In this document: in pieces, positions 9,607-20,599 of the stretch | Position numbering within the stretch: position 1 is the first letter of the stretch | Layout: each line of letters opens with the position of its first letter | NCBI RefSeq assembly: GCF_024679095.1 | Contig: NC_066577.1 | Span: forward strand, 373,255-437,254 | Length of the DNA: 64,000 nt | Source: Eriocheir sinensis | Lineage: Eukaryota > Arthropoda > Malacostraca > Decapoda > Varunidae | Reading direction: 5' to 3' | Translations under genes and position numbers: made by a program | The notes under the pieces: generated by a model | Told to the model about the DNA's origin: nothing | Database searches by the model: none | What the model saw: the letters and a program-made list of their open reading frames with translations, nothing else

Positions 9607-12141
9607 TACAGAGCAGAAAACTACCCTCAGTAATAATTGGTTGCGTCTACCGACACCCCAAAGCTCCTCCGGAAACCTTTGACTATATACACGAGACCCT
9701 GAGAAACATGTGCCTGAAAAACAAATGTTTTTATATGCTCGGTGATCTAAATGATGATTTGCTATCCTACGGAAATAAATTAAGTAGCATAATAAGCATA
9801 AACAAATTACACCAGATTATTGACAGACCTACCCGTGTCACCCCTCAGTCAGCCACACTTCTAGACGTCATTATCACTAACAAACAGGACACAATTATAC
9901 ACAAAGACGTAATACCTAACACTATAGCCGACCATGACCTTATGACGGCAACGTTTAACATCACCAAACCTAAGCGCAAGCCAGAAATGAGAACGTTTCG
10001 TCATCTTGGGGCTTACAGTAAAGACCTGCTCTGTGATGCCTTACTAGGCGCTGCTCCTGCCATAAATGAAATTCCCTCCACGGACAACGTAGACATACAG
10101 GTAAACACCCTCACGTCTGTACTATCAAATTGCTTGGAACGATGCGCTCCTTTTGTCACAAAAGAAATCAACAAGCCTTTTGCCCCCTGGATTAACGACG
10201 AAATTCGCTCAGCAATGTCAACACGCAACACCCTCCAAGCGCGCCTAAAGCAAAATCGAAATGATGCTGAATTACTAGAGCAACATAAACACCATCGTAA
10301 TAGAGTAAAGTCACTGCTGCGAAATGCTGAACAATCCTACTACCGACAAAAAATCTACGACTGCCGAGGCAATTCAGCTGCCACCTGGAGAATAATAAAA
10401 GACCTCACACCCAACAATAAAGAAACTAATAACAACAACTTCATTAATGAAAATGAAGTGGCGAATAAATTCAATGACCTGTTTGTTAACGTGGGGGAAC
10501 GCACCCTCCTAAAAACGCAAAACAATCTCAGCATTACAAATCAAAACTGTATTATCCCCCAACAAGATATAAATCACCGTCATCTTTTCAGGCCCAGCCC
10601 CGTAGACATGAACACAGTCATATTAACTATCAAACACCTAAAGAACACTAGCTCCGCCGGTCCAGATGGGACTGCACTTCAGTACATCAAAGATTCACTA
10701 CCAGTTACGATCACATCCATCACTACTATCATCAACACGTCGATTGTTACAGGAAAATTCCCTACCATGTGGAAACACGCGACCGTCATACCTATCTATA
10801 AAAACGGAGACAGGGACGACGTAAACAATTATCGCCCAATATCACTGTTACCTATTCTCTCAATGTTATTAGAGAAAATTGTAGCCCAACAGATGACTAC
10901 CTTCCTAGAGTCCAAGAAACTTCTCTCTAACAATCAACACGGCTTTAGACCTAAACTTTCAACTGAGACCGCCCTAACTACAGTTACAAATAAACTATAC
11001 AGAAATATGGATGAGAAGAAATTATCCCTTATAACGTTGTGCGACCTATCAAAAGCCTTCGATAGCGTAAAACACGAAACCCTCATAAATAAAGTACTCA
11101 AGGTTAACATAGACTCTTTTTGGTTCCATGACTATTTAAATGACAGAAGTCAAAAAGTTAAAGTGAATAACACCACGTCTGCGACTGCACCGATAAAATA
11201 CGGAGTTCGTCGAGGCTCAATATTAGGACCAATTCTTACGTCATTTTGTCAACGACCTTGCTGAAGCAATACATGGATGCGAGATAGTCCAGTACGCAGA
11301 CGACACGCAGCTCGTGAACACTGGTACTATTGATGCACTGCCTGACCTCATCACGGCGGCACAAACGACCTTCTCACTGGCCAGGGAATACTTTAACAAA
11401 AACGGCCTGTTACTGAACACTAACAAAACCCAGTGTATCTTTATTGGGACCAGGTCAGTTATCAAACAAATTCCCCAAAACACCACTCTCCTTTTTGACA
11501 ACACTCCCATCACTCCCAGCAAACACATCAAAAACCTTGGCGTTTACATGGACTCCCACTTGACGTTTAACATACATATTAACGAAACCCACAAGAAAGT
11601 CATTGGTACTCTAATGTTCATAAACAGAATTAAAGATAAATTTGAGAATGTAACACGTAAAATAGCTATTGAATCACTTGCTCTAAGTATCATTAATTAT
11701 TGCCTACCAGTTTACGGCACTACAAATAGCACACTAATTAAGCGAGTACTAAAACTACAGAGCTTTGCAGCAAAGATATGTATTGGGGGAGCGAGGAGGC
11801 GGGACCACGCCGCCCCCTTCATAACACAATTGCACTGGCTTAAAATGAACAAGAAGATAATTTTTGTAACTGTATATAAGATAAAATGTAAAATGTATCC
11901 AGAGTGGTTCCTGCAGCTGCCAACCACAACTGAGGTGACACGGAGCAGGTACACAACAAGACAGCGGGACAACCTACATGTTCCCCACACCAACACACAC
12001 TGCGGGACACGTTCGCTCCTAGTACAAGGTCCCAGGCTATGGAGCGCTCTCCCACACCATGTAACACTATCAAGTACCATACAAGTGTTCAGAAAAAGAC
12101 TAAAACACTACTTGCTTGATAATGATATAAATATCAACTAG
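9591..12141 (+). pseudogene. LINE ORF2 (endonuclease-reverse transcriptase), one frameshift
   Basis: The frame is open from 9591 upstream of the ATG at 9708, so the true N-terminus is missing. Endonuclease motifs: GCVYRHP, YMLGDLNDDLL (Leu where Phe is usual in GDFN), RPTRVTPQSATLLD and ADHDLMTA. RT motifs: SSAGPDG, ATVIPIYKNGD, NYRPISLLPILS, QHGFRPKLST, LCDLSKAFDSV, then GVRRGSILGPIL, where GVPQGS is expected. A frameshift at about 11235-11245 breaks the frame just before the catalytic YADDTQ (about 11298). The rest follows in a second frame to the stop at 12139-12141, including LGVYMDSHLTF and a C-terminal PRLWSALP block. The core enzyme is complete but cannot be made as one protein. Confidence 0.88.
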
Positions 12142-12553
12142 AGAGAGGAGATAACATATTAGACTTAGTCCTAACCAATAATGGGAACTTGCTACGTGAG
12201 TTGGAGGTGGGCGGAGAGTTAGGAAATAGTGACCACAGAACGGTTCGTTTTAGCTTAGACTGGGCGGTAACCCGCAAACCAAACCCAGTGTTAGTGCCAG
12301 ATTTCAGAAGAGCAAATTACGAGGGGCTTCGTAGACATCTTGAAGGGATAAACTGGGATAATCTAGGGATTCATGAGGGCCAGAACTGCGGATTGGAGAG
12401 CCAGGAGAACCAGGTAGAAATGTCTTACAATAATTTAGTTAGAGTAATAGTAGAGGGGCAAGGACAGCATATACCACAGCGATCACTTAGAAAAGAAAAC
12501 AATGCTCCTATGGATGACTCGTGGACTAAAAACACGAGATTGGGTTAAGGAAG
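12142..12553 (+). pseudogene. CR1-like ORF2, endonuclease C-terminus and linker with frameshifts
   Basis: Reads RGDNILDLVLTNN, then ELGNSDHRTVRFSLDW (the conserved SDH of AP-like endonucleases), DFRRANYEGLRRHL and the linker to about 12508. Two frameshifts, near 12508 and near 12553, separate it from the downstream RT frame that starts GIYQKIKNGETHLRGRY. The catalytic N-terminal half of the endonuclease is absent. Confidence 0.8.
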
Positions 12554-12709
12554 GGAATTTATCAGAAAATAAAGAATGGGGAAACACATCTCAGGGGCCG
12601 GTACGTCGAACTATCTAGATTAGTTAAGAAAAACACCAGGATAGCAAAAAGGAACTATGAGATCAAAGTAGCAAATGAGGCGAAAAGTAATCCTAAGGGC
12701 TTCTTTCAG

Positions 12710-14410
12710 ATGTATAGAACAAAAACACGGGAGAAAATTGGACCGCTGAAAACAAACACAGGGGAGCTAGTAGAAAACTACGAAAATATGAGCACATTGT
12801 TGAACGACTACTTCCTTTCAGTATTCACACAGGAGGATCGAACGACTATACCGGAAAGAGTTCAGGTGTACGAGGGCGGGGATGGCGATAAATTGAGGGA
12901 TATAATCATTACCAGGCAAGTAGTTCAGGATGAGATAGATAAGCTTAAGAAGAACAAGTCGCCAGGTCCTGACGGGATATTTCCGAGGGTATTAAAGGAA
13001 TTAGGTGATGTTCTCAGTGACCCATTAACCGACATCTTTAAGATGTCGGTAAATACTGGCTATGTGCCGAGCCTATGGAAAGTAGCTAATGTGACGCCGA
13101 TTTTAATTAAGGGGGACAGGTCAGTTGCTTCAAACTATCGCCCAATTAGCTTAACATCGGTTATAGGCAAGATGCTGGAGTCCATAATAGCCAGGAACAT
13201 TCGGGAGCATTTAGAGAAACATAGCTTAATTCACGACTCGCAGCATGGGTTCACAAAAGGTAGGTCATGCCTCACCAATCTCTTGTCCTTCTACAATAAA
13301 GTATTTGAGGCGGTTGACAGAGATGAAAATTATGATGTAATCTATCTTGATTTTAGTAAAGCGTTTGACAAAGTTCCTCACCAACGACTGTTGCTTAAAT
13401 TACAGGCTCACGGAGTAGAGGGTAAGGTTTTGAACTGGGTCAAGGCGTGGCTTAGCAATAGGAAGCAAAGAGTGCAAATCAATGGTAAAAGATCTGACTG
13501 GGGATGTGTGGTCCCACAAGGTTCGGTATTAGGTCCACTTTTGTTTATTATTTATATCAATGACTTAGATACAGGAATTAGTAGTGATGTTAGTAAATTT
13601 GCAGATGATACCAAGATCGGTAGAGTAATTGAGTCGGATCAGGACGCTAGTATTCTCCAAGGTGAACTCAACAGATTGTATGACTGGGCGGATAAATGGC
13701 AGATGGAGTTCAATGTAGGGAAGTGCAGTATTCTGAGTGTAGGAAGGAGCAACCCCTCACATAACTATTGCTTAAATGACACTCTCATAAGCAGGTCTTG
13801 GTGCGAGAAGGATTTAGGGGTCTTAGTGAGCTCTGATTTCCGTCCAAGGGCACAATGCATTCAAGCTAGAAATCGAGCTAATAGGGTACTGGGATTTATT
13901 TCAAGGAGCGTAAGCAACAGAAGCCCAGAAGTCTTCCTCAAACTATATTTAGCATTAGTTAGACCTCATCTTGACTATGCGGTTCAGTTCTGGTCACCTT
14001 ACTATAGAATGGATATCAAAATGTTAGAATCGGTGCAGAGGAGGATGACTAAGATGATTCAGGGGTTGAGAAACTTGCCATACGAGGAAAGACTCAAGCA
14101 GTTAAACTTGCATTCTCTAGAAAGGCGAAGGGTACGTGGAGACATGATCGAGGTTTATAAATGGATGAAGGGCTTTAATAAGGGAGACATTCATAAGGTT
14201 TTGTTGGTAAGAGAACCGGGTAGGACACGAAGTAATGGGTTTAAACTGGATAAATTCAGATTCAACAGGGACATAGGCAAAAATTGGTTTACTAACAGGG
14301 TGGTGGATGAGTGGAATAGGCTTAGCAGTCATGTGGTGAGTGCCAATACAATTGTCACATTCAAAAATGGACTAGATAAATTCATGGACAGCGATATTAG
14401 GTGGGGTTAG
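12710..14410 (+). CDS. CR1-like reverse transcriptase, long intact frame
   Basis: The first ATG is at 12710 but the frame is open back to about 12554, so the start is arbitrary. Approximate residue positions: NKSPGPDG 81-88, NVTPIL 127-132, NYRPISLTS 142-150, QHGFTKGRSCLTNLL 178-192, LDFSKAFDKVPH 213-224 (first catalytic Asp), VPQGSVLGP 268-276, FIIYINDLD 278-287 and FADDTK 297-302 (catalytic DD). The C-terminal block LESVQRRMTKMIQGLRN and PYEERLKQLNLHSLERRRVRGD is typical CR1. It ends with a natural stop at 14408-14410. The segment before VPQGS reads DWGCV rather than the usual W..VTSG, a small change of one or two residues. The protein lacks a complete endonuclease and cannot mobilise itself. 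Confidence 0.85.
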   Translation: MYRTKTREKIGPLKTNTGELVENYENMSTLLNDYFLSVFTQEDRTTIPERVQVYEGGDGDKLRDIIITRQVVQDEIDKLKKNKSPGPDGIFPRVLKELGDVLSDPLTDIFKMSVNTGYVPSLWKVANVTPILIKGDRSVASNYRPISLTSVIGKMLESIIARNIREHLEKHSLIHDSQHGFTKGRSCLTNLLSFYNKVFEAVDRDENYDVIYLDFSKAFDKVPHQRLLLKLQAHGVEGKVLNWVKAWLSNRKQRVQINGKRSDWGCVVPQGSVLGPLLFIIYINDLDTGISSDVSKFADDTKIGRVIESDQDASILQGELNRLYDWADKWQMEFNVGKCSILSVGRSNPSHNYCLNDTLISRSWCEKDLGVLVSSDFRPRAQCIQARNRANRVLGFISRSVSNRSPEVFLKLYLALVRPHLDYAVQFWSPYYRMDIKMLESVQRRMTKMIQGLRNLPYEERLKQLNLHSLERRRVRGDMIEVYKWMKGFNKGDIHKVLLVREPGRTRSNGFKLDKFRFNRDIGKNWFTNRVVDEWNRLSSHVVSANTIVTFKNGLDKFMDSDIRWG

Positions 14411-14631
14411 ATACACGGGAGCTTAGGGTCAAAGGAGCTGCCTTGTACAGGCCTACCGGCCTCTTGTAGACTCCTGCGTTCTTATGTTCTTAATTCTATC
14501 GAGACCACGCTCACACTATTCTGATATTGATTTATATAGCTTAGAAAACTTTTAGCTTAAGTCTTACTTTAAATTGTATGTTATTCAGTAATACTTGTAA
14601 TGTATAGAAAAGCCATTTTTATGGAATAAAA

Positions 14632-14664
14632 TGATTCTGATTCTGATTCTGATTCTGATTCTGA
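14632..14664 (+). repeat. (TGATTC)n LINE tail repeat
   Basis: About five copies of TGATTC directly after AATAAA. Such short tandem tails mark the 3' ends of CR1/L2-type LINEs that lack a poly(A). Confidence 0.85.
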
Positions 14665-14665
14665 T

Positions 14666-14791
14666 TTCCTACACACCTTCTCTCCTCTCCTCCACTCTTT
14701 CTCTCCTCCCCTCCTTTCCTCCGAACCTCCATTGGCCTCTCCTCCACACTGGAGCTAAAACCCTTCAAGTAATATCCGACAAGCGGGAATT

Positions 14792-14853
<62 letters not shown>

Positions 14854-15378
14854 TTAGACATTTTCTGTCTCCCAACCCAACACCTTTCTCCTGTCTCTTG
14901 TCTCTCTCTGTCTGTTTGTCTTTAGCTGTCACTCCCGTCCCTACTCTCTCTCTCTCTCTCTCTCTCTCGTCATCGGAGGAAGAGAGACATAAAAACTGTT
15001 CTTCCCAAGAGCAGATAACGGCCTGACTCGCTACATCTTTTCCTCTTCTCGTCTTTTCCTTTTTTCCTCTTTTCCTCCTCGCCTGTCTTCATGTTCTGAG
15101 CTTCTGTATATGCATCTGCCTGCCTGTCAATGTCTATCTGCCCACCTGCCAATTTGTCCTTCTATTGGTCTACTTATACATGTTTCTATGTATGTATGAA
15201 TGTGTTTATGCTTCTACGTTTTCTTTTTGGGGGGTAAATGTATCTATCTACCTTTCTATTTTATATCATTATGTTAATCACTTAACTATCTTAATTCTTC
15301 TCGTTAATGTTTTTTTTTTTTTTGTTTTTTTTTGACTTCTCATATTCTTATTTTGACTGATTTTGTTTTAACACTCAA
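14666..15378. other. Noncoding with (GA)n and (CT)n microsatellites
   Basis: A (GA)n run lies at 14796-14849 and a (CT)n run at about 14946-14968. The rest is pyrimidine-rich, with TATGTATG-type wording around 15180-15210 and a T-rich stretch near 15310-15335. No gene seen. Confidence 0.6.
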
Positions 15379-16153
<775 letters not shown>

Positions 16154-16225
16154 TTTTTTTTACAGTAAAGGAAGCAGCTCAAAGGCAATAATAAAAAAAA
16201 AATACCGTTAATCACTGCTATGGTA
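16154..16225 (-). mobile_element. Solo 3'-end remnant of the LINE-B family
   Basis: A T run followed by ACAGTAAAGGAAGCAGCTCA and, after an A-rich stretch, TTAATCACTGCT. The same sequence order stands at the 3' ends of the LINE-B copies at 18525-18600 and 57691-57780. Only the last 70 bases or so of the element are present. Confidence 0.6.
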
Positions 16226-16364
16226 GTAAGACCAAAAAATGATTAAATATTGTAGTAGTGATAAAAACCTCGATATTGTAATGGCGAATAACACAAACAA
16301 GACGGCTGAGGGTTACAAAAGACAAAAATAAATATCAAAACAGCAAAAGCAGCAGCCATGTAGT

Positions 16365-16366
<2 letters not shown>

Positions 16367-16408
<42 letters not shown>

Positions 16409-16426
16409 TAATAATAATAATAATAG

Positions 16427-16455
<29 letters not shown>
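16367..16455. repeat. (AAT)n microsatellite
   Basis: About 30 AAT units with a few GAT and AGT interruptions. Confidence 0.95.
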
Positions 16456-16457
<2 letters not shown>

Positions 16458-16639
16458 CATTTCTATCAATGTTTAAGTTTTTTTTAAAGGTATTTGCTTT
16501 ATTTTTCCATGCATATGCTACCTTATTAGTTTATTTCCTAGGGTCAAGTGATAAGTTTAAGAATTGGACTTTAAAGTCAGCATATATTTTCTTAGCAAAT
16601 GTTAAACATCTGTTAGATACTACTCATATGTGATATATG

Positions 16640-17142
16640 GCTTGATGCTGGTAATATGGGCTACCCTGCCAGGTGCTGATATGGGCTCCTGCCATCAGAA
16701 AGAAGACGAGTAACAGGGGTCGGAAGAGAGCTGGGGCGTGCCCCATAACAGGAAAACCTTACAAGAAATCACTAAATGAATCTTTAAAGAAGTCAAATAT
16801 GGAGAAACCGAAAAAGAGTTTAGATATTTTATTCAAGGAAGAGCAGACCAAAGAAAAGGCTCCAATAAAGAGAAACAACCAAATTGGTAGGAAAGTATAT
16901 ACTAAAGCTTCAGACAGTGGGCCTGGTGCAGGTATTTTACAGGACGGTGACAGTGAGACAGTGGGGTAGAAATGCCTGGTGGGACACAAAAGCCATGATG
17001 CTGCCTGCCTTTTCTGTGCAGGAACTTTTCTGATGATAAAAGAGGCTAGCTGTGGGTTCAGTGTATGATGTGTTCACTGTGGGCACACAATGAATGTGCA
17101 GGAGCTGAGATGGATGCATATGTGTGTTCCTGTTGTAAATAA
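16640..17142 (+). pseudogene. Pogo/jerky-like transposase C-terminus with PHD-like finger, decayed
   Basis: The frame around 16690-16967 reads IRKKTSNRGRKRAG..PITGKPYKKSL, which resembles the basic linker following the DDE domain in pogo/jerky-type transposases (RK...NRGRKRGKS.ILTDTP in relatives). After a stop at 16965-16967 the sequence goes on with CLFCAGTF, then one frame over SDDKRG-stop-LWVQCMMCSLWAHNECAG and YVCSCCK, ending at a stop at 17140-17142. The spacing C-x2-C, C-x2-C, H-x3-C, C-x-C is that of a PHD-like zinc finger found at the C-terminus of some such transposases. The DDE core is absent. Stops and one frameshift make it non-functional. Family assignment is by motif memory only. 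Confidence 0.55.
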
Positions 17143-17898
17143 TTACAAGTTAAAAGCTTTTTTTTCAAACATTTTTTTTCATATAACAAAATAATACGGG
17201 ACTATTTTATTACAATACTGAAAAGAAATAAGTTTTCTTTCATCTGTGATTACTTACGGCTGTGTATGAAAAAAAAAATAATTAAAGGTATCTGTGGCAT
17301 TCAGTTTTTCCACCTTTAACCCGTTTATATACACCATTAAATATATTATATATAAGTAGCCCATATTTGCACCACCATTTAACGAACAGTGACTTTGAGT
17401 AATTAAATAAAAAAGTTATTTTACAGAAAACTTAAATGATTTATAAGGACGTTGCATGCTTAGCGTATAGTGAACATAACATATTTTGTATTGCGGATGT
17501 TAGTTTCTTTAACCGCTGTTAAAACTCAAATATATTTGGAGAAAAAAATGGTAGCCTATATTTGCACCATTTCCTCTAATAATAATAATAACAACAACAA
17601 TAACTACAACAGTAATAAGAGGAAGCAGTTACAACGTCAATACGCCGGACAACGAAACGTTTGACCTTTGACCTGCAACAGCCGACGTCACAGAGGTCAA
17701 AGAGACGCGGACCCCTCTCTCTCTCTCTCTCTAAGCAAAATTGTCACGTATCACAATAAGATATTATTTTGATTGTTATTATTACTATTAGTATTATTAT
17801 TATCATTATTATTATTTTTATCATTATTACCGTTAATAATATCATCATCATCATCATCATCATGACCCTACCAACCAACCAAGCTACATGCAGGCAAT
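17143..17898. other. AT-rich unassigned stretch with a repeated 18-bp motif
   Basis: GTAGCCCATATTTGCACC at 17356-17373 recurs as GTAGCCTATATTTGCACC at 17551-17568 in the same orientation. Short (AAT)n and (ATC)n runs lie at about 17574-17600 and 17842-17864. No gene seen. Confidence 0.5.
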
Positions 17899-18148
17899 TA
17901 GTCAGTAAGTGTCAGTCAGTAAGCGAGTAAATCAGTCATTCAGTCTGTCAGTTCGTCAGTCAACTCATTTACCAGTTGGCAAATTATTTTGTCAGTCAGT
18001 TAATTAGTTGAGTGGGTATGAATCCAATTAATCAGTCAGTCAGTCAGTCAGTCAGTTAATTAGTTCATCGCCAGCATAATCAATCAATCAGTAAATAGGG
18101 TCGCAATCGCCATAGTCATTCAGTCAGTCAGTCAGTAAGATCGTCGCC
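17899..18148. repeat. Imperfect (CAGT)n tetranucleotide tract
   Basis: Repeated CAGT/TCAG wording over about 250 bp with many substitutions and short interruptions. The purest parts lie around 18028-18056 and 18119-18138. Confidence 0.8.
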
Positions 18149-18247
18149 GCCATGGAGTGACCGCCACGCCTCGACCTTCGTTGCTGCACGTCTTCCTGCC
18201 CCTTCACGTCCCTCTGGCCCTGATGAAGTCACTTGTCACTTCTAACA

Positions 18248-18286
18248 ACCTCCTCCTCCTCCTCCTCCTCCTCCTCCTCCTCCTCT
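18248..18286. repeat. (CTC)n microsatellite
   Basis: Thirteen CTC/TCC units immediately upstream of a LINE 3' fragment. The same (CTC)n next to a repeat break occurs at 20161-20222. Confidence 0.9.
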
Positions 18287-18524
18287 AAAAACAATTCAAC
18301 GAAGAGATGCATTACCGATATCGGCAGGAGTTATTTTTCGAACAGAGTCGTCCGCCACTGGAACAGTCTTCCTGCTGGAGTGGCTAGTGCGGAAACAATC
18401 AACTCCTTTAAAAATCGCATTGACCGTCACTTTGCTGAGTCGGGATTGAACTAAACGTACCCAAGAGTACGTACAGGAGTGCTTCAATCCTTCCCGCAAG
18501 CCACTCCTGTGGCTTTTTTTCTTT
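18287..18524 (+). pseudogene. CR1-like LINE 3' end fragment
   Basis: Encodes RCITDIGRSYFSNRVVRHWNSLP and INSFKNRIDRHFAESGLN, stopping at 18452-18454. This matches the C-terminus of the copy ending at 5656 (RCITDTERSFYSNRVIRHWN). The 3' UTR follows and contains a short stem-loop, AGCCAC-TCCT-GTGGCT, at 18499-18514, and then a T-rich end. Only the last 55 residues or so of ORF2 remain. Confidence 0.8.
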
Positions 18525-20085
18525 CATTTTTTTTTTTACAGCTAAGGAAACAGTTCAAGGGCATAAAGAAAAAAAGAAATAGGGCCGCTACTCACTGCTC
18601 CCGAACAGAGGTCAAAGGAGTGTCCAAAAACAGAGGTCAATTTCGGGAGGAGAGGTGTCCTGATACCCTCCTCTTGAAAGAGTTCAAGTCGTAGGCAGGA
18701 GGAAATACAGATGAAGGAAGATTGTTCCAGAGTTTACCAGCGTGAGGGATGAAAGAGTGAAGATGCTGGTTGACTCTTGCATAAGGGGTTAGGAGAGTAT
18801 AGGGATGAGCATGAGTAGAGAGTCGTGTGCAGCGGGGCCGCGGGAGGAGGGGAGGCATGCAGTTAGCAAGTTCAGAAGAGCAGTCACCATGAAAATATCG
18901 ATAGAAGATAGAAAGAGAGGCAACATGGCGGCGGAATTTGAGAGGTAGAAGACTATCAGTATGAGGAGGAGAGCTGATGAGACGAAGAGCCTTTGACTCC
19001 ACTCTGTCAAGGAGAGCTGTGTGAGTGGACTCCCCACACATGAGATGCATACTCCATACGAGGGCGGACAAAGCCCCTGTAAATGGACAGCAACTGTGCG
19101 GGGGAGAAGAACTGGCGGAGACGGTACAGAACGTCCAGCCTCGAGGAAGCTGATTTAGTAAGAGATAAGATATGAAGTTTCCAGTTGAGATTTTGAGTTA
19201 AGGATAGACCGAGGATGTTTAGTGTTGAGGAAGGTGATAGCTGAGTGTTGTCAAAGAATAGGGGATAGTTGTTTGGAAGATTGTGTCGAGTGGATAGGTG
19301 GAGTAACTGTGTTTTTGAGGCGTTGAAGGACACCAGGTTCCTCTTGCCCCAATCGGAAATAATAGTAAGGTCTGAGGCTAAGCGTTCTGCTGCCTCCAGT
19401 CTTGAGTCGTTAAATTCCTGTAGGGTGGGTCTTCTATTAAAAGAAGTTGAGTAATGCAGAGTGGAATCATCGGCGTAGGAATGGATAGGACAGTTCGTTT
19501 TGGAAAGAAGATCATCAATGAACAACAGAAAGAGAGTGGGAGATAGGACAGAACCCTGTGGGACACCACTGTTAATAGGTTTAGGGGAAGAACAGTGACC
19601 GTCTACCACAGCAGAAATAGAACGGTCAGAAAGGAAACTAGAGATAAAGGTACAGAGAGAAGGATAGAAACCGTAGGAGGGTAGTTTGGAAAGCAAAGAT
19701 TTGTGCCAGACCCTATCAAAAGCTTTTGATATGTCCAGCGCAATAGCAAAGGTTTCACCGAAACGGCTAAGAGAGGATAACCAAGAGTCAGTTAGGAAGG
19801 CAAGGAGATCACCAGTAGAACGCCCCTTGCGGAACCCATACTGGCGATCAGATAGAAGGTCAGAAGTGGAAAGGTGCTTTTGAATCTTCCGGTTAAGGAT
19901 TGATTCAAAAGCTTTAGATAGACAAGAAAGTAAAGCTATAGGACGGTAGTTTGAGGGATTGGAACGGTCACCCTTCTTAGGCATAGGCTGTATGAAGGCA
20001 TACTTCCAGTAGGAAGGAAAGGTAGATGTTGACAGGCAGAGGCGAAAGAGTTTGACCAGGCAGGGTGACGGATTGATTAAATCAC
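18525..20085 (-). mobile_element. Jockey-superfamily LINE (called LINE-B here), 5'-truncated
   Basis: The minus-strand element ends at a T run (poly(A) of the element) at about 18528-18538 and is truncated at its 5' side near 20085, inside the region before the first RT block. Related 3' pieces occur at 16154-16225, 45902-46045, 49204-49482 and 57691-58102, so it is the most repeated LINE family in this window. Its 3' end abuts the 3' end of a CR1-like fragment on the other strand. Confidence 0.85.
18637..20085 (-). pseudogene. LINE-B ORF2 reverse-transcriptase region, one frameshift
   Basis: On the minus strand: FPSYWKYAFIQPMPKKGDRS, NYRPIALLSCLSKAFESI, DRQYGFRKGRSTGDLLAFL, ALDISKAFDRVWH (first catalytic Asp), NSGVPQGSVLSPTLFLLFIDDL and the catalytic HSYADDSTLHYS. 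Then come ISDWGKRNLVSFNASKTQ and FVRPRMEYASHVWG. A one-base shift near 19031 moves the rest to another frame: THTALLDRVESKALRLI, VASLSIFYRYFHGDCS and HAGKLWNNLPSSVFP..YDLNSFKRRVSGHL, stopping at 18637-18639. All RT blocks are present and the catalytic residues intact, but the endonuclease is missing and the frame is broken once. Confidence 0.88.
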
Positions 20086-20155
20086 TGAAAGCAGGCAGCC
20101 TCGCAATGAGCCAACAGGCTTTCTGCTACCTGTTCGTCCATGTTTCCATGTTTCC

Positions 20156-20186
<31 letters not shown>

Positions 20187-20222
20187 CTCCTCCTCCTCCT
20201 CCTCCTCCTTCTCCTCCTCCTC
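20079..20222 (-). repeat. Shared repeat module with (TCC)n, copy 2
   Basis: The inverted counterpart of 5411-5527: AAAGCCTGTTGGCTCATTGC on the minus strand, two CATGGAAA units at about 20137-20156 and an adjoining (TCC)n run at 20161-20222. It sits at the 5' truncation point of the LINE-B copy. Confidence 0.55.
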
Positions 20223-20599
20223 CATCTATACATCCTTCTCCTCCTCCTCCTCCTCCTCCACTCCTTCCGCTTTGCATGGTGTCTATCTCCTTCTCTGCTT
20301 GTTTCTCCCGCTTCTAAGTTCGCTCATCTTCCTCCTCCTCCATTTTCTCCTTCAGATTTGCTTGTTCCCAGTTGAATTTCTTGTAATCTCTTTCGCTGAT
20401 CTCACACTTCCTCCTCCTCCTTTTCCCCCTCTTACCAAAATCCCAAATTCTATTACTACCGTTTCGTCTTTTTTTACCTCGTTCTCTTTTTCTTCCATAT
20501 TCCACTTATCCCTAACCACCAGTGCCCAACCAGTAACCATCCCATTACCATCAGCAGATCCCGTACCTTGAATCCACCTCATCCTTGTTTGCATATTTT
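20223..20599. other. Pyrimidine-rich unassigned stretch
   Basis: A second short (CTC)n run lies at about 20239-20258. The rest is C/T-rich sequence without recognisable genes. Confidence 0.4.

Larger units (their letters stand above)
12142..14491 (+). mobile_element. CR1-like LINE inserted into another LINE
   Basis: It starts abruptly inside the endonuclease C-terminus (RGDNILDLVLTNN, from about 12144), directly after the stop codon of the upstream LINE. It ends after a short 3' UTR (14411-14491) whose last bases, GTTCTTATGTTCTTA, are an 8-bp tandem repeat like the terminal octamer repeats known from CR1. No clear target duplication was found, which is also usual for CR1. The junctions are good to a few bases. 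Confidence 0.75.
9590..14665 (+). mobile_element. L2/CR1-group LINE, interrupted by a second LINE
   Basis: The first part (9590-12141) runs from within the endonuclease to the ORF2 stop. The second part (about 14492-14665) looks like its 3' UTR, with AATAAA at 14625-14630 and a tail of about five TGATTC repeats to 14664. Between them lies a separate CR1-like element (12142-14491) with its own 3' end. The split is inferred from the two distinct 3' ends. The alternative is that 14492-14665 belongs to the inner element and the outer one lost its UTR. Confidence 0.7.
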
